In this document: positions 20,285-30,168 of the stretch, piece by piece | How positions within the stretch are numbered: position 1 is the stretch's first letter | How the letters are laid out: each line of letters starts with the position of its first letter | Source: Agaribacter marinus | GTDB lineage: Bacteria > Pseudomonadota > Gammaproteobacteria > Enterobacterales > Alteromonadaceae | Assembly (NCBI RefSeq): GCF_030160655.1 | Contig: NZ_BSOT01000002.1 | Span: 1-64,000 of the forward strand | Reading direction: 5' to 3' | DNA length: 64,000 nucleotides | Made by a program: the position numbers and the translations under genes | Notes under the pieces: generated by a model | Told to the model about the DNA's origin: nothing | Databases searched by the model: none | The model's input: the letters and a program-made list of their open reading frames with translations, nothing else

Positions 20285-21531
20285 TGGATTTTTTTAACTA
20301 CCGTGACAACTGTCTATTTGCTGAAGATATCCCTCTTGCTTCTATCGCTGAAGAATATGGCACGCCTTGCTATGTATATTCTCGCGCAACGCTGGAACGC
20401 CACTGGCATGCTTTCGATTCTGCTGTAAATAATCACAAACATTTAATTTGCTATGCCGTTAAAGCAAATTCAAATTTAGGCGTGTTGTCTGTCCTCGCAA
20501 AATTAGGGTCTGGGTTTGATATAGTATCTGGGGGCGAATTGTCTCGGGTAATTGCCGCTGGAGGCGACCCATCTAAAGTTGTTTTTTCTGGTGTAGGTAA
20601 AACCCCCGAAGAGATTGCTTTTGCATTAGAACATGGCATTAAGTGCTTTAACGTCGAATCTATCCCCGAGCTAGAACGAATCGATAAGGTAGCAAAGTCT
20701 GTCGGTAAAAAAGCCCCTATATCGCTTCGAATTAACCCCAATGTAGATGCAAAAACGCACCCTTATATATCGACAGGCCTAAAAGCCAATAAGTTTGGTA
20801 TTGCCCACGAAGATGCACTCGCTACATACAAAAAAGCACAGTCCTTATCCCACCTAGAAATCAAAGGCATGGACTGTCATATTGGTTCACAACTGACAGA
20901 GATTTCTCCCTTTGTAGATGCTCTAAATAAGCTACTATCACTCATCGATGAGCTTGCTGAATCTGGCATTGTTATTGAGCATCTTGACGTCGGTGGTGGC
21001 TTAGGAGTGGTATATGACGACGAAAAACCACCACACCCAAACGAATATGCGGCTGCTATGGCTGAATGCATGAAAGGCCGAGAACACATGACCTTAATCC
21101 TTGAGCCTGGTCGAGCCATTGCGGCAAATGCAGGTGTTTTAATTACGAAGGTCGAGTTTTTAAAACAAGGTGAAGAGAAAAATTTTGCTATCGTTGACGC
21201 CGCGATGAATGACCTATTGCGCCCTGCACTTTATAGCGCTTGGCAAAAAATAGAACCTGTTATAGTGCGAGAAGGCAAGAGCAACATATTCGATGTCGTT
21301 GGCCCAGTATGTGAAACCGGCGACTTTATCGGCAAAGATAGAGAATTAACAATTGCACCAAATGATTTACTCGCTGTGCGCAGTGCTGGCGCATATGGCT
21401 TCGTAATGGCGAGCAACTACAATACTCGTTGCCGCCCCGCGGAAGTAATGGTAGACGGCGAAAAAACAGTACTTGTTCGCGCCAGAGAAACCATTCCACA
21501 ATTGTTTGACAACGAATATACAGTGGATTAA
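20284..21531 (+). CDS. lysA: diaminopimelate decarboxylase
   Basis: LysA (415 aa) is a PLP enzyme of the alanine-racemase fold that decarboxylates meso-DAP to L-lysine. Its PLP lysine is in CYAVKANSN, and HIGSQLTE, the glycine-rich LDVGGGLGV and the dimer-interface segment GPVCETGDFIG are all present. In E. coli lysA is elsewhere and LysR-controlled; here it is part of the lptM-lysA-dapF operon, as in many other gammaproteobacteria. dapF follows after six bases, placing consecutive users and makers of meso-DAP together. Confidence 0.97.
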   Translation: MDFFNYRDNCLFAEDIPLASIAEEYGTPCYVYSRATLERHWHAFDSAVNNHKHLICYAVKANSNLGVLSVLAKLGSGFDIVSGGELSRVIAAGGDPSKVVFSGVGKTPEEIAFALEHGIKCFNVESIPELERIDKVAKSVGKKAPISLRINPNVDAKTHPYISTGLKANKFGIAHEDALATYKKAQSLSHLEIKGMDCHIGSQLTEISPFVDALNKLLSLIDELAESGIVIEHLDVGGGLGVVYDDEKPPHPNEYAAAMAECMKGREHMTLILEPGRAIAANAGVLITKVEFLKQGEEKNFAIVDAAMNDLLRPALYSAWQKIEPVIVREGKSNIFDVVGPVCETGDFIGKDRELTIAPNDLLAVRSAGAYGFVMASNYNTRCRPAEVMVDGEKTVLVRARETIPQLFDNEYTVD

Positions 21532-21537
21532 TTACTC

Positions 21538-22398
21538 ATGCCGCAACATCAAAAAACACCCAAAAAATCTACCTTGCAGTTTTCAAAAATGCACGGTTTA
21601 GGCAACGATTTTGTTGTGGTTGACAATGTGACACAAAACGCATTCTTTTCCAAAGATAGAATTCAACAACTCTCAGACAGAAACTTCGGCATAGGCTTCG
21701 ATCAAATGCTAGTCGTTGAGCCGCCTTATGATCCTGAGCAGGACTTTCACTATCGGATATTTAATGCAGATGGTTCAGAAGTATCTCAATGTGGCAATGG
21801 CGCACGTTGTTTTGCCCGCTTTGTTAAAAATAAGGGCTTAATCAATCGTAATAAAATTACCGTGAGTACAAAAGCAGGGAAAATGGTACTTTATTTAGAG
21901 CGAGATGGCCTAGTCACGGTCAATATGGGAAGACCAAACTTTACGCCTGCTGAAGTACCATTTAAAGCCAATAAACAAGAAAACACCTATATTATTCGCG
22001 ACAAGGATCAGACGTTTTTCTGTGGTGTAGTATCAATGGGTAACCCACATTGTGTGTTAGACGTATCGGATGTAGACAATACAGACGTAGAAGGAATTGG
22101 CACGCTCATTGGTCAACACGACAGATTCCCTGAAGGCGTAAACGTCGGCTTTATGCAAATTATCGATCGCAAACACATTAAACTTCGTGTTTTCGAGCGA
22201 GGCACTGGTGAGACATTAGCCTGTGGTAGTGGCGCTTGTGCCGCCGTTGCTATTGGTCAAATTCAAGGAAAACTTGATCAAGAAGTGCGAGTTGATTTGC
22301 CCGGTGGGCAATTAAAAATAAAATGGCAGGGTAAGGATTCATTGCTTAAAATGACTGGGCCTGCAGAACATGTATATGACGGACATATCCAGTTATGA
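21538..22398 (+). CDS. dapF: diaminopimelate epimerase
   Basis: DapF (286 aa) interconverts LL- and meso-diaminopimelate without a cofactor, using two cysteines. Both are visible: [20 protein letters not shown] (first) and [14 protein letters not shown] (second). The conserved start motif [15 protein letters not shown] is preceded by a 14-residue basic extension ([14 protein letters not shown]) not usual in the family; I keep ATG 21538 because no other start precedes the motif. It overlaps the DUF484 gene by four bases (ATGA). Confidence 0.97.
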   Translation: MPQHQKTPKKSTLQFSKMHGLGNDFVVVDNVTQNAFFSKDRIQQLSDRNFGIGFDQMLVVEPPYDPEQDFHYRIFNADGSEVSQCGNGARCFARFVKNKGLINRNKITVSTKAGKMVLYLERDGLVTVNMGRPNFTPAEVPFKANKQENTYIIRDKDQTFFCGVVSMGNPHCVLDVSDVDNTDVEGIGTLIGQHDRFPEGVNVGFMQIIDRKHIKLRVFERGTGETLACGSGACAAVAIGQIQGKLDQEVRVDLPGGQLKIKWQGKDSLLKMTGPAEHVYDGHIQL

Positions 22399-23096
22399 CA
22401 AATAGCGCATCTATAGATACGTTTTCCGAAACAACAATTGATTCCCTTGACGAAAATCAGATAGCTGAGTATTTACGTAGACATCCGGACTTTTTTTTAC
22501 GTCACAAATCACTGTTAGCGGATGTAAAATTGCCGCAAGAAAATCATGGTGTAGTTTCTCTTACGCAAATTCAGTTAGAACAATACCGAGAAAAAGTTAA
22601 ACAACAAAAAAAACGTTTGGAACAAATGATACGCAATGCTGAGCGAAACGAAATCATTTACAACGCGTATACTGAACTAAACTTTGTACTATCAACAAAT
22701 CAAACGCTAGCGCAAATAGAAACCGCTCTGCACCATCATTTTTGCGAAAAGTTGAGCTTGCTCGAAGCAAGTATCGTATTGATTGATAATGCATTAGCAG
22801 AGCAGCTACCAGAATTACCTCAACGTAGTTTGCTTGACAAAAAACTCGCCAATACCAACTATTATTTGGGAAGAATTAGTACACATGAACAACAGGTACT
22901 GTTTAAATCAATTAATATCGGTTCTGTTGCAATAGTAAAAATTAATGGGATCGAAACAAAAGAGACTACTGTAAAAGCAGTTTTAGCCATTGCCAGTGAA
23001 GATGCATCACATTTTTCTCCTTCAATGGATACCTCTTTACTCGACTATTTGAGACAATTTTTAGCGTTTCATTTGGAACGGATACTTAGTAGTTAA
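22395..23096 (+). CDS. DUF484 (YigA-type) protein
   Basis: A 233-residue cytoplasmic DUF484 protein. The start region [25 protein letters not shown] is the family hallmark; a coiled coil ([19 protein letters not shown]) leads into a GAF-like C-terminal half. Function is not established. It lies between dapF and xerC as in E. coli (yigA, which is shorter). The ATGA overlap with dapF implies coupled translation. Confidence 0.93.
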   Translation: MTNSASIDTFSETTIDSLDENQIAEYLRRHPDFFLRHKSLLADVKLPQENHGVVSLTQIQLEQYREKVKQQKKRLEQMIRNAERNEIIYNAYTELNFVLSTNQTLAQIETALHHHFCEKLSLLEASIVLIDNALAEQLPELPQRSLLDKKLANTNYYLGRISTHEQQVLFKSINIGSVAIVKINGIETKETTVKAVLAIASEDASHFSPSMDTSLLDYLRQFLAFHLERILSS

Positions 23097-23151
23097 GCTG
23101 AACGCAGAATAGAGAATCAAGCTTAACCAATATTATGCACAAACAGGTGCT

Positions 23152-24075
23152 ATGTTTATTATGCCAAGCGAATTAGAACTGACTGAAGAGCACCCTGTTT
23201 ATATACAAGTCATAAAATTTTTAAGGGAGTTAGAAGTTCAACGTCAATTATCTCACCACACCGTGAATAATTACCGACGACAGCTTTTAGCGTGCGCAGA
23301 GATTTTAGGCAATCGAGACTGGGCTTTATTAACGGCCCAACACGTAAAAAGAGTTGTGCATGTAAGCAGCCAAAGTAGCCTGTCACCTCGCAGCATAAAT
23401 CTGCGGCTAACAGTACTACGTAACTTTTGCAAATACCTAGTCCGTGAACAAATACTCGCGCACAACCCTGCAACGCAAATACAATCCGTTAAAGAAAATA
23501 AACCCTTACCAAAACAACTTAACGTCGATGAAATGGCAGCATTGCTTAATTTCGATGAAAACAGTTTTCTTGGCTTACGGGATAAAGCAATATTTGAATT
23601 ACTGTATGGCTGTGGGCTTAGATTATCAGAATTAACAAACCTAAATGTAAATGATATTTTAGATTCAGGGGATGTTACCGTAATGGGAAAAGGCAGTAAA
23701 CAACGGCAAATACCACTAGGTAGGAAGACCAAAACGGCACTCGCAAAATATAAAATGGCACGTCAAACACTTGCTGATGTAAAGGACCCTGAAGCACTTT
23801 TTCTTTCCATACAAAAGCGCCGTATAAGTAATCGGCAAGTGGCAAATCGACTCAGTAAATGGGCACAAGAACAAACCTTGTATCAAAAGATTAGTCCGCA
23901 TACACTGCGCCACTCTTTTGCTACTCATGTGCTAGAAAGTAGCAATGATTTACGTGGCGTACAGGAATTGTTAGGACATGCTAACTTATCTACCACACAA
24001 GTTTATACTCACTTGAACTTTCAACATCTCGCAGACGTATATGACAAGGCACACCCAAGGGCGAAGAAGAAGTGA
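23152..24075 (+). CDS. xerC: site-specific tyrosine recombinase XerC
   Basis: XerC (307 aa) works with XerD at dif to resolve chromosome dimers. It has the SAM-like N-terminal core-binding domain (residues 10-110) and the catalytic domain with all key residues: Arg in GCGLRLSEL, Lys in [17 protein letters not shown], and [13 protein letters not shown], where Tyr is the nucleophile. Its position after dapF and DUF484 marks it as XerC. A start at 23161 (MPSELEL) is also possible; I prefer 23152 with caggtgct upstream. It overlaps yigB by four bases. Confidence 0.96.
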   Translation: MFIMPSELELTEEHPVYIQVIKFLRELEVQRQLSHHTVNNYRRQLLACAEILGNRDWALLTAQHVKRVVHVSSQSSLSPRSINLRLTVLRNFCKYLVREQILAHNPATQIQSVKENKPLPKQLNVDEMAALLNFDENSFLGLRDKAIFELLYGCGLRLSELTNLNVNDILDSGDVTVMGKGSKQRQIPLGRKTKTALAKYKMARQTLADVKDPEALFLSIQKRRISNRQVANRLSKWAQEQTLYQKISPHTLRHSFATHVLESSNDLRGVQELLGHANLSTTQVYTHLNFQHLADVYDKAHPRAKKK

Positions 24076-24803
24076 TTATTCACAAACCATTACCAAAAAT
24101 TGAAGCTATAAGTTTCGATTTAGATGATACATTTTACGACAATTGGCCCCATATTAAGGCAGCCGATCAGTATTTACTCGACTATATTAGTAAGCACTAT
24201 CCTCAAGCGGCTCATTATACGCGACAAGATTGGACATTGTTCAAATTAAAAGCGCTGCAGGAACAACCTGAACTAGCGCATCATGTCAGCGTACTAAGAG
24301 AAGTCACATTGACTAAAGCATTCGTTTTTGCAGAAATGAATGCTGAAGACATTCCATCCGCCGTCAGTAAATGTTTTGATGCTTTTTACGACAAACGAAG
24401 CGATTTTATGGTGTCCAAAGGCATTCGGCGTTTATTAAGAAGCCTATCATACCGTCTACCGCTCGTTGCAATCACTAACGGCAACGTAGATTGCAAAAAG
24501 ATAGGCATTGGTAAATACTTCTCACATATACTGTTGGCTGGCCCAGATGGCAGAATGAAACCGTCAGCGGATATGTTTAACAAAGCATCAATATTGCTAA
24601 ATATACCGCCAGAAAAAATGCTACATGTAGGCGATAACTTGGATAAAGATATCAAAGGTGCCATTGACGCTGGCTACAATACCGCTTGGTATGCAGCAGA
24701 CCGGCAAATGGCAATCAGCAATGAACGTGATGCTAGATTACTGCCCCACATACAACTTAAACATTTAAAAGAACTTAAACGCATTATAAAAAAACAGAGA
24801 TAA
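24072..24803 (+). CDS. yigB: HAD-family phosphatase YigB
   Basis: A 243-residue haloacid-dehalogenase phosphatase. Motif I is [10 protein letters not shown], motif II ITNGN, motif III the Lys in [10 protein letters not shown], and motif [16 protein letters not shown]. coli YigB removes phosphate from the riboflavin intermediate 5-amino-6-(5-phosphoribitylamino)uracil, and this gene holds the same place after xerC. It starts at a GTG overlapping the xerC stop (GTGA). The substrate assignment rests on synteny and family. Confidence 0.9.
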   Translation: MIIHKPLPKIEAISFDLDDTFYDNWPHIKAADQYLLDYISKHYPQAAHYTRQDWTLFKLKALQEQPELAHHVSVLREVTLTKAFVFAEMNAEDIPSAVSKCFDAFYDKRSDFMVSKGIRRLLRSLSYRLPLVAITNGNVDCKKIGIGKYFSHILLAGPDGRMKPSADMFNKASILLNIPPEKMLHVGDNLDKDIKGAIDAGYNTAWYAADRQMAISNERDARLLPHIQLKHLKELKRIIKKQR

Positions 24804-24810
24804 AGTACGC

Positions 24811-25401
24811 TTGAGTTATTTGATGCCAATAAAACCTGTCGAAACTCTCTTTGAAGAAAAAAAGAGTAAATTTTTCGCATATGTCGCCAAAGCAGAAAAT
24901 AGAGCGGACGCAATGCAATCATTGGAAATTTGCAAGCAGAAATACCCTGATGCAAGGCACCATTGCTGGGCATACCTATTTGGTTCACCCAAAGTGCCTA
25001 CGAGTGCAGCAATGTCAGATGACGGTGAACCGAGTGGTACTGCTGGAAAGCCTATACTTAATGTATTGCAACATGGCGAAATAGGTAACGTAATTGTTGT
25101 GGTAAGCCGTTATTTCGGCGGTATCAAATTGGGCGCAGGCGGCCTTGTTAGGGCTTATTCAAATGCAACAAATCAAGCGATTAACGCAGTTGAAACGATT
25201 GAATTTATCGACATGCTTGAACGACGTTGCACCGTTAGTTTTAGCGACGAGCAAAAAATAAGGCATTGGCTTTCACAACATGAGGGAGACCTCGTAGACG
25301 TCTCATACACATCAGTTGTTACAATGGCTATTCGCATTCCCAAGTCTCACGATGCACAATTTAAACAGTTCATATTACCGTATCAAGTTCACAGTTCATA
25401 A
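24811..25401 (+). CDS. yigZ: IMPACT-family protein YigZ
   Basis: A 196-residue member of the YigZ/IMPACT family. Conserved blocks are EEKKSKFFAYVAKAENRADA, ARHHCWAYLFG, SDDGEPSGTAGKPIL and VVSRYFGGIKLGAGGLVRAY; the C-terminal third is the DUF1949 ferredoxin-like domain. Eukaryotic IMPACT modulates the GCN2 kinase; the bacterial role is unknown. The TTG start at 24811 has cagagat upstream; ATG 24823 is the alternative. It follows yigB by seven bases and is probably the operon's last gene. Confidence 0.92.
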   Translation: MSYLMPIKPVETLFEEKKSKFFAYVAKAENRADAMQSLEICKQKYPDARHHCWAYLFGSPKVPTSAAMSDDGEPSGTAGKPILNVLQHGEIGNVIVVVSRYFGGIKLGAGGLVRAYSNATNQAINAVETIEFIDMLERRCTVSFSDEQKIRHWLSQHEGDLVDVSYTSVVTMAIRIPKSHDAQFKQFILPYQVHSS

Positions 25402-25516
25402 ACGAAAACCCTGACCAGCTTACACGACATCTAAAACACAAAAAAATATCCTTGAAAGTTTTCATATAAAGACCCAATCTAATACTAGACAATTTAATAC
25501 TCCATAGGCAAAACCA

Positions 25517-26365
25517 ATGACGACCGAAAAGTATACACCCCCAAATGTGTGGACGTGGGATCAAGCAAGTGGTGGAAAATTTGCTAATATAAATCGTCCA
25601 ATATCTGGTAGCACGCATGAAAAAGAACTACCAAAAGGTAAGCACAATTTTCAACTATACTCACTTGCAACGCCTAATGGCGTAAAAGCCACTATCATGT
25701 TTGAGGAATTATTAGAACTTGGGGTGAGTGAAGCAGAATATGATGCCTGGTTGATTGATATCTCTGAAGGCGACCAATTCGGCAGCGGCTTTGTTGAGGT
25801 AAATCCCAACTCTAAAATTCCTGCGTTATTGGACTATAGCGAGAATAGTATCCAACGCGTATTCGAATCAGGTAATATTCTAGTATACCTCGCGGAAAAA
25901 TTTGGAAAATTGCTACCTAGCAATGGACAAGGACGTGTAGAAACGTTGAACTGGCTATTTTGGCAAATGGGCAGTGCACCATTTTTAGGAGGTGGCTTTG
26001 GTCACTTTTATCACTATGCACCTGAGCGTTTCGAATATCCCATTAATCGATATACCATGGAAGTCAAACGACAATTGGATGTGTTAGACAAACAACTTAG
26101 TCAGCATGAATTTGTAGCCGGTCAAGAATTTAGTATTGCAGATATCGCAATATGGCCTTGGTATGGCGTGTTAGCACAAGGCAATATTTATGAAGCTGGT
26201 GAATTTTTGCAAGTGCAAGATTACAAACACCTACAACGCTGGACAAATCAAATAGCCGAGCGGCCAGGTGTTAAACGCGGTCGAATTGTAAATAAGCCTT
26301 GGGGTGAGGAAAACGAACAATTACGTGAGCGTCATTGTGCAGCTGACTTTGAAGGTAGAGTTTAA
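25517..26365 (+). CDS. yghU: disulfide-bond oxidoreductase YghU (GST family)
   Basis: A 282-residue Nu-class glutathione transferase very close to E. coli YghU. Shared blocks include VWTWDQASGGKFANINRP, GDQFGSGFVEVNPNSKIPAL, RVFESGNILVYLAEKFG and PFLGGGFGHFYHYAPE. YghU binds two glutathione molecules and has disulfide reductase activity. It is a single gene after the lysA-yigZ operon, with a 115-base gap likely holding its own promoter. Confidence 0.96.
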   Translation: MTTEKYTPPNVWTWDQASGGKFANINRPISGSTHEKELPKGKHNFQLYSLATPNGVKATIMFEELLELGVSEAEYDAWLIDISEGDQFGSGFVEVNPNSKIPALLDYSENSIQRVFESGNILVYLAEKFGKLLPSNGQGRVETLNWLFWQMGSAPFLGGGFGHFYHYAPERFEYPINRYTMEVKRQLDVLDKQLSQHEFVAGQEFSIADIAIWPWYGVLAQGNIYEAGEFLQVQDYKHLQRWTNQIAERPGVKRGRIVNKPWGEENEQLRERHCAADFEGRV

Positions 26366-26450
26366 GTTTCTTATATAAGTTTGAATCATTAGACTAAAAT
26401 GAAATTCAGTTGTTTGTTAGGCAATTATTGTTTTATTTAAGGCCTAAAAA

Positions 26451-26472
26451 AAGCGGCCTTACTCGGCCGCTT
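26451..26472 (-). terminator. intrinsic terminator of the CBM6 glycosidase gene
   Basis: An 8-bp perfect stem (aagcggcc / ggccgctt) with loop ttactc lies between convergent yghU and the glycosidase. On the minus strand it is followed by TTTTTT, so it mainly ends transcription of the glycosidase gene, and may also serve yghU. Confidence 0.85.
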
Positions 26473-26514
26473 TGCAATGTTGGTTTATCTTTCCGTAAAT
26501 CTAGCGGAACTTTT

Positions 26515-29500
26515 CTAATCGATACGGAATGAATTCACATCAAATAGAAAACCATTGCCACCTTTGAAGGACAGCACAATATCTGTCTCGACACTAATAC
26601 CTGAAATACTTCCTGTAACATCTTGGAATTGGTTCCACCCCCCCGTATTTGGTACCGTTACTGAACCCAAAAGTGGGCCAGTCGTAGCACCAATTCTTAC
26701 TTCAATAGTACCGCCTGAGGTGTTGCTTGCAACATTTAGCGTAATGCTCGACGCGCCGGCAAAACGGCGATTTTTGAACTTAATCCAGTCGTTGTTTTCA
26801 ATGTAACCAACCTTCGCGTTATTGACGACTTGAACGCCACTCATTGAATCAAACTGCTCTGCTTCAATGGTGTCACCTAAGTCCTCATTTGCGAGTGACA
26901 CGGAGTCAAACTGGAACCAATCAATATCGAACAAGAAGCCAGAACCGCCTTTGTAAACTAAATATATATCTGCACCAGCACTTGGACTAGTAATAGACGT
27001 ACTAAAGCTTTGAAATTGATTCCAACCACCGGTATTCGGCACACTTAAGGTACCCAGGAGCTGACCATTTGCATTCCCCTCCCTTACTTCAATTTGGCCA
27101 CCTGATGTATTGCTAGCAACGCGCGCTGTAAATTGATCTGCACCAGCAATATCCGTTGATGCATATTCAGTCCAATCATTGTTTTGAATATAACCGACCT
27201 TTATGCCACCGACTATTTGAATACCAGACTGATTGGTAAACGATTCAGCCTCTACTTGTGCACCTAGCTGAACAGACGCACTCGCTGATGTTGTCTCAAC
27301 CAAAAGTACGTCGTAAGGTTGTAAGGTTTGTGTTTTAGAAACGACTTGTCCCGTAGTTAAATCTACAAATGCATTAGCACCACCAGTTAAAGAAAAATCA
27401 ACGGTTCGCGGCTCATTTGAAATATTGATCATGCTGATTGTTGTAGCCCCCGCGTTACCGGTATTTGCTTGGTTAATTAGTACACCATAACCGTTTTGCC
27501 CATTCGCTTTCGTCTGCGTATACGGCACCAACTGCGAGGGAATAATACTCGCAAAACCACTTTTAAAAGTATCCGCCATCGCGAACGCCGAGTCCAAATT
27601 AAAAGTAGCAAAGGTATTAACGTTTGCAGCACCACGATTGTCGCCATGTTCCGTTTTGGCAAAGCTACTACTAGGCTCAATAACGACAATATTCCCGCCA
27701 TGGCTTTTTAACGCATTTAAGTTGGCATCTGAAATATACGGTGTCCGCGGCACGATGACTGTCTTGCTGTTAGCAAGAGAACCTATTTCACTCGGCGTAG
27801 TAAAACCAACGCGAACGTTCATGACTTTTAATGCTTCGTATACTGCTTCAAGGTCATGAATATAATCGGGATCCTGAATGGCAGAATCTTCCACGTAGTA
27901 GATATAAAAGTCACGAGTTTGTGGCACCAGATCAACAATGGATTCTGCGTGGGCGTTTAACTCTTTAAATGTTTGCCCAAATGCATTCATCATACGAGGC
28001 TGAGTGGTTGGTTCTGATATGAAAATTGAATTCACAGACTCAAAGCTTCCATCATTTTTACGCCCCCATACCCATGCGGTAGTGGCACTCATACCATGTG
28101 TATAAGCTAACCAAAGGCCCGCGCGAACATATTCTGGACGCATATTAAAATCTTGCCAACGTGCACTTAAACCATGCCATTCAGAGTCATAGAATGGCTT
28201 ACCCGGCGCAACGGTTTTGGTAAAGTCCAAACCCATCGACTGTTCTACCCAATCCAACTGGTAATGTGCCATCCACTCCTTGTCTCTTGGTCGAATATTT
28301 ATATCCGTTAATTCTGCAGGAGCCATGGCAAAATCCTGCCCTGGAATATCTTGCAACTTTACAAGGAACTCCATATCAAGACCGTTATCTCGGTACGGAT
28401 TTTTAAGCTGGCCACCTAACACCTTAACGGTGATAGGTGAATTGTCGATATCGTTAGAAGTAGTGCCGTTTGCTAAGAATGTCCACCAATCATTTACCCT
28501 ATCCATATTAAAACGACACCAGTCATACCAAATTGGTCCACCTTGCAGGGCAGTTGGCACAGGTATTGTGAGGCTTTGTGCTGCATTGTTAAAATCGAAG
28601 TAACTCGTACCGTAAACCGCATTTAAATTCGCAATTGACTCGCCATACTTTTCGCGTAACCAAATGCGATATTTGTTTCTGGTGAAACTTGAAACACCGT
28701 TTGCAGCTAACCATCCACCTTCTCTAGTAGAAAAACTAGGTTCATTGTGCAATAAATGCATCGTTTCTGTATTTCCTGACGATGGTGTTACTTGAGGTAA
28801 TACGCTCTCAAATAGGTCAGTATACCAAGACCTGACAACGGGACTATCAATGTCTCTCTGAGTAAAAAACCGTCCGTACTGCAATGCTTCAGGATGATTT
28901 GCTTGTTGCCAACTATTACTTCCGGTATGACCAATAAAATATGAAATGGGACCGACACTGTCCGCATTCTGGTTTGCAATATTATTGGAAATATTATTGA
29001 TACGATTCGTTGCGACTGTGCCATCTTGTTGCAAATCTTTTGTTGAATAAAATGCCCCACCTTGTCGTCCAAATGCCTGCATGACGTCTTCATCTCTTGG
29101 CATGAAATTGAAATTACTTGGAAAAACAGGTTTTCCGAATTGACGATAATATTCTCCGTTAAGCGTCACTTTTTGTGCAGAAAAATCGACAGGATCTTTT
29201 TTTACAATGGTGCCATTTATTTGGGCATTCAATTCTGCAATTGCTTCATCAGCTATATCAATAGACGCATCTAGCTCGTCAAAAGGTAATTCTATATGAT
29301 AATTTGCAGGGATTTTATTGCTCCACCATACCGCATTCACTGCATCCAAAAGTTTATTTGGATTGTCTCGGTCATATTGTGCGTAGGTCTGAAACCGCTC
29401 AATAGTGACTTGCGTCACGTAGGCATAGTCTGTATTGACGCCTGCTGCTTCTGCCTCAGAAATTTTGGCAATAAGTGCTTGTCGTTTTGCCTCTACTTGG

Positions 29501-29673
29501 CTTTTTAGTTGATTCCAAGTAGCGTTGTCAGTTGGACCATCCCAAGCAAAAGCTTGAATGGAAGTTAAACTACAAAAACAGAGTACTTGAAACTTAAGTG
29601 AGAACTTTCTACTTACCCAATTTAATCGGCTGAATAACCGATGCTGCTTTGGTGATAGCTTTTGTGTGTACAT
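26515..29673 (-). CDS. secreted clan GH-A-like glycosidase (beta-galactosidase/agarase type) with two CBM6 modules
   Basis: A 1052-residue secreted enzyme. After a signal peptide (LKFQVLCFCSLTSIQAFA) and a helical stretch comes a barrel domain with likely acid/base Glu311 (HNEPSF) and nucleophile Glu498 (FYDSEWHGLS). The segment WLREKYGESIANLNAVYGT resembles GH42-type beta-galactosidases. A beta-galactosidase-like accessory region follows, then two CBM6 modules (about 800-925 and 935-1052) that share VASNTSGG, PNTGGWNQFQ and FLFD. I infer action on galactans such as agar or porphyran; the exact GH family (42, 50 or 86) is undecided. ATG 29673 has aaggcacac upstream. Operator-like palindromes precede it. 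Confidence 0.82.
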   Translation of the reverse strand: MYTQKLSPKQHRLFSRLNWVSRKFSLKFQVLCFCSLTSIQAFAWDGPTDNATWNQLKSQVEAKRQALIAKISEAEAAGVNTDYAYVTQVTIERFQTYAQYDRDNPNKLLDAVNAVWWSNKIPANYHIELPFDELDASIDIADEAIAELNAQINGTIVKKDPVDFSAQKVTLNGEYYRQFGKPVFPSNFNFMPRDEDVMQAFGRQGGAFYSTKDLQQDGTVATNRINNISNNIANQNADSVGPISYFIGHTGSNSWQQANHPEALQYGRFFTQRDIDSPVVRSWYTDLFESVLPQVTPSSGNTETMHLLHNEPSFSTREGGWLAANGVSSFTRNKYRIWLREKYGESIANLNAVYGTSYFDFNNAAQSLTIPVPTALQGGPIWYDWCRFNMDRVNDWWTFLANGTTSNDIDNSPITVKVLGGQLKNPYRDNGLDMEFLVKLQDIPGQDFAMAPAELTDINIRPRDKEWMAHYQLDWVEQSMGLDFTKTVAPGKPFYDSEWHGLSARWQDFNMRPEYVRAGLWLAYTHGMSATTAWVWGRKNDGSFESVNSIFISEPTTQPRMMNAFGQTFKELNAHAESIVDLVPQTRDFYIYYVEDSAIQDPDYIHDLEAVYEALKVMNVRVGFTTPSEIGSLANSKTVIVPRTPYISDANLNALKSHGGNIVVIEPSSSFAKTEHGDNRGAANVNTFATFNLDSAFAMADTFKSGFASIIPSQLVPYTQTKANGQNGYGVLINQANTGNAGATTISMINISNEPRTVDFSLTGGANAFVDLTTGQVVSKTQTLQPYDVLLVETTSASASVQLGAQVEAESFTNQSGIQIVGGIKVGYIQNNDWTEYASTDIAGADQFTARVASNTSGGQIEVREGNANGQLLGTLSVPNTGGWNQFQSFSTSITSPSAGADIYLVYKGGSGFLFDIDWFQFDSVSLANEDLGDTIEAEQFDSMSGVQVVNNAKVGYIENNDWIKFKNRRFAGASSITLNVASNTSGGTIEVRIGATTGPLLGSVTVPNTGGWNQFQDVTGSISGISVETDIVLSFKGGNGFLFDVNSFRID

Positions 29674-29943
29674 GTGGTGTGCCTTAACGTTAGTATAAAT
29701 AACTAAATTGCGCACGACGCAATTTCTCGTACGATATCCACTAACGTTTACGCCTTTCGAAAACTAGACTGCTACACAACCAACTACTGTTCGATTGAAT
29801 GTCTTGTATTTTCGCTATATCCCTCCCTTGACACAGAATTGAATTCAGTTAATCCCTTAATACAGGATAAGTAAGTTACTTCTATGCATAATAGAAGCGG
29901 CTTGCGTATGCTGTATGTCTTGATATACCCATCGCCAGGAAAA

Positions 29944-29957
29944 TGTAAACGTTAACA
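29944..29957. promoter_or_regulatory. palindromic operator-like site 1
   Basis: TGTAAACGTTAACA has a CG centre and near-perfect dyad symmetry, the shape of LacI/GalR-family operators. It lies 271 bases upstream of the glycosidase start codon. The cognate regulator is not in this window. Confidence 0.55.
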
Positions 29958-30071
29958 TAAATATCTAAAACGGACTCACTAAAAATAGTATGAAAACCCT
30001 AAATCTCTGTGAGACTGCTATTTAAAGGTAGGTTATTAGTGTATTTATTGTCAACAAATTGTTAAAATAAA

Positions 30072-30085
30072 TGTAAACGTATACA
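30072..30085. promoter_or_regulatory. palindromic operator-like site 2
   Basis: TGTAAACGTATACA repeats the first nine bases of site 1 exactly and sits in the longer palindrome AATGTAAACGTATACATT. It is 128 bases from site 1, in the same upstream region. Confidence 0.55.
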
Positions 30086-30168
30086 TTTTGCGACAGTTAT
30101 TGATTAACACATTTAAATTAAATATTGTCTTTTTTAGTTATTCTTTTGAAGAATAGAGGCTAGTCGAA

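Larger units (their letters stand above)
29674..30168. promoter_or_regulatory. regulatory region of the CBM6 glycosidase
   Basis: Nearly 500 AT-rich bases between cysE's end and the glycosidase start, with no frame of note. Three sites share an AACGT core: TGTAAACGTTAACA (29944-29957), TGTAAACGTATACA (30072-30085) and the weaker cactaacgtttacg (29739-29752). The spacing suggests looping or multiple binding by one repressor or activator. A short hairpin-like stretch near 30158-30174 may end cysE transcription. Confidence 0.6.

Noticed and set aside
23152-24075. Integron or phage integrase
   Set aside because: The position after dapF and DUF484 and before yigB, and the sequence blocks, fit chromosomal XerC.
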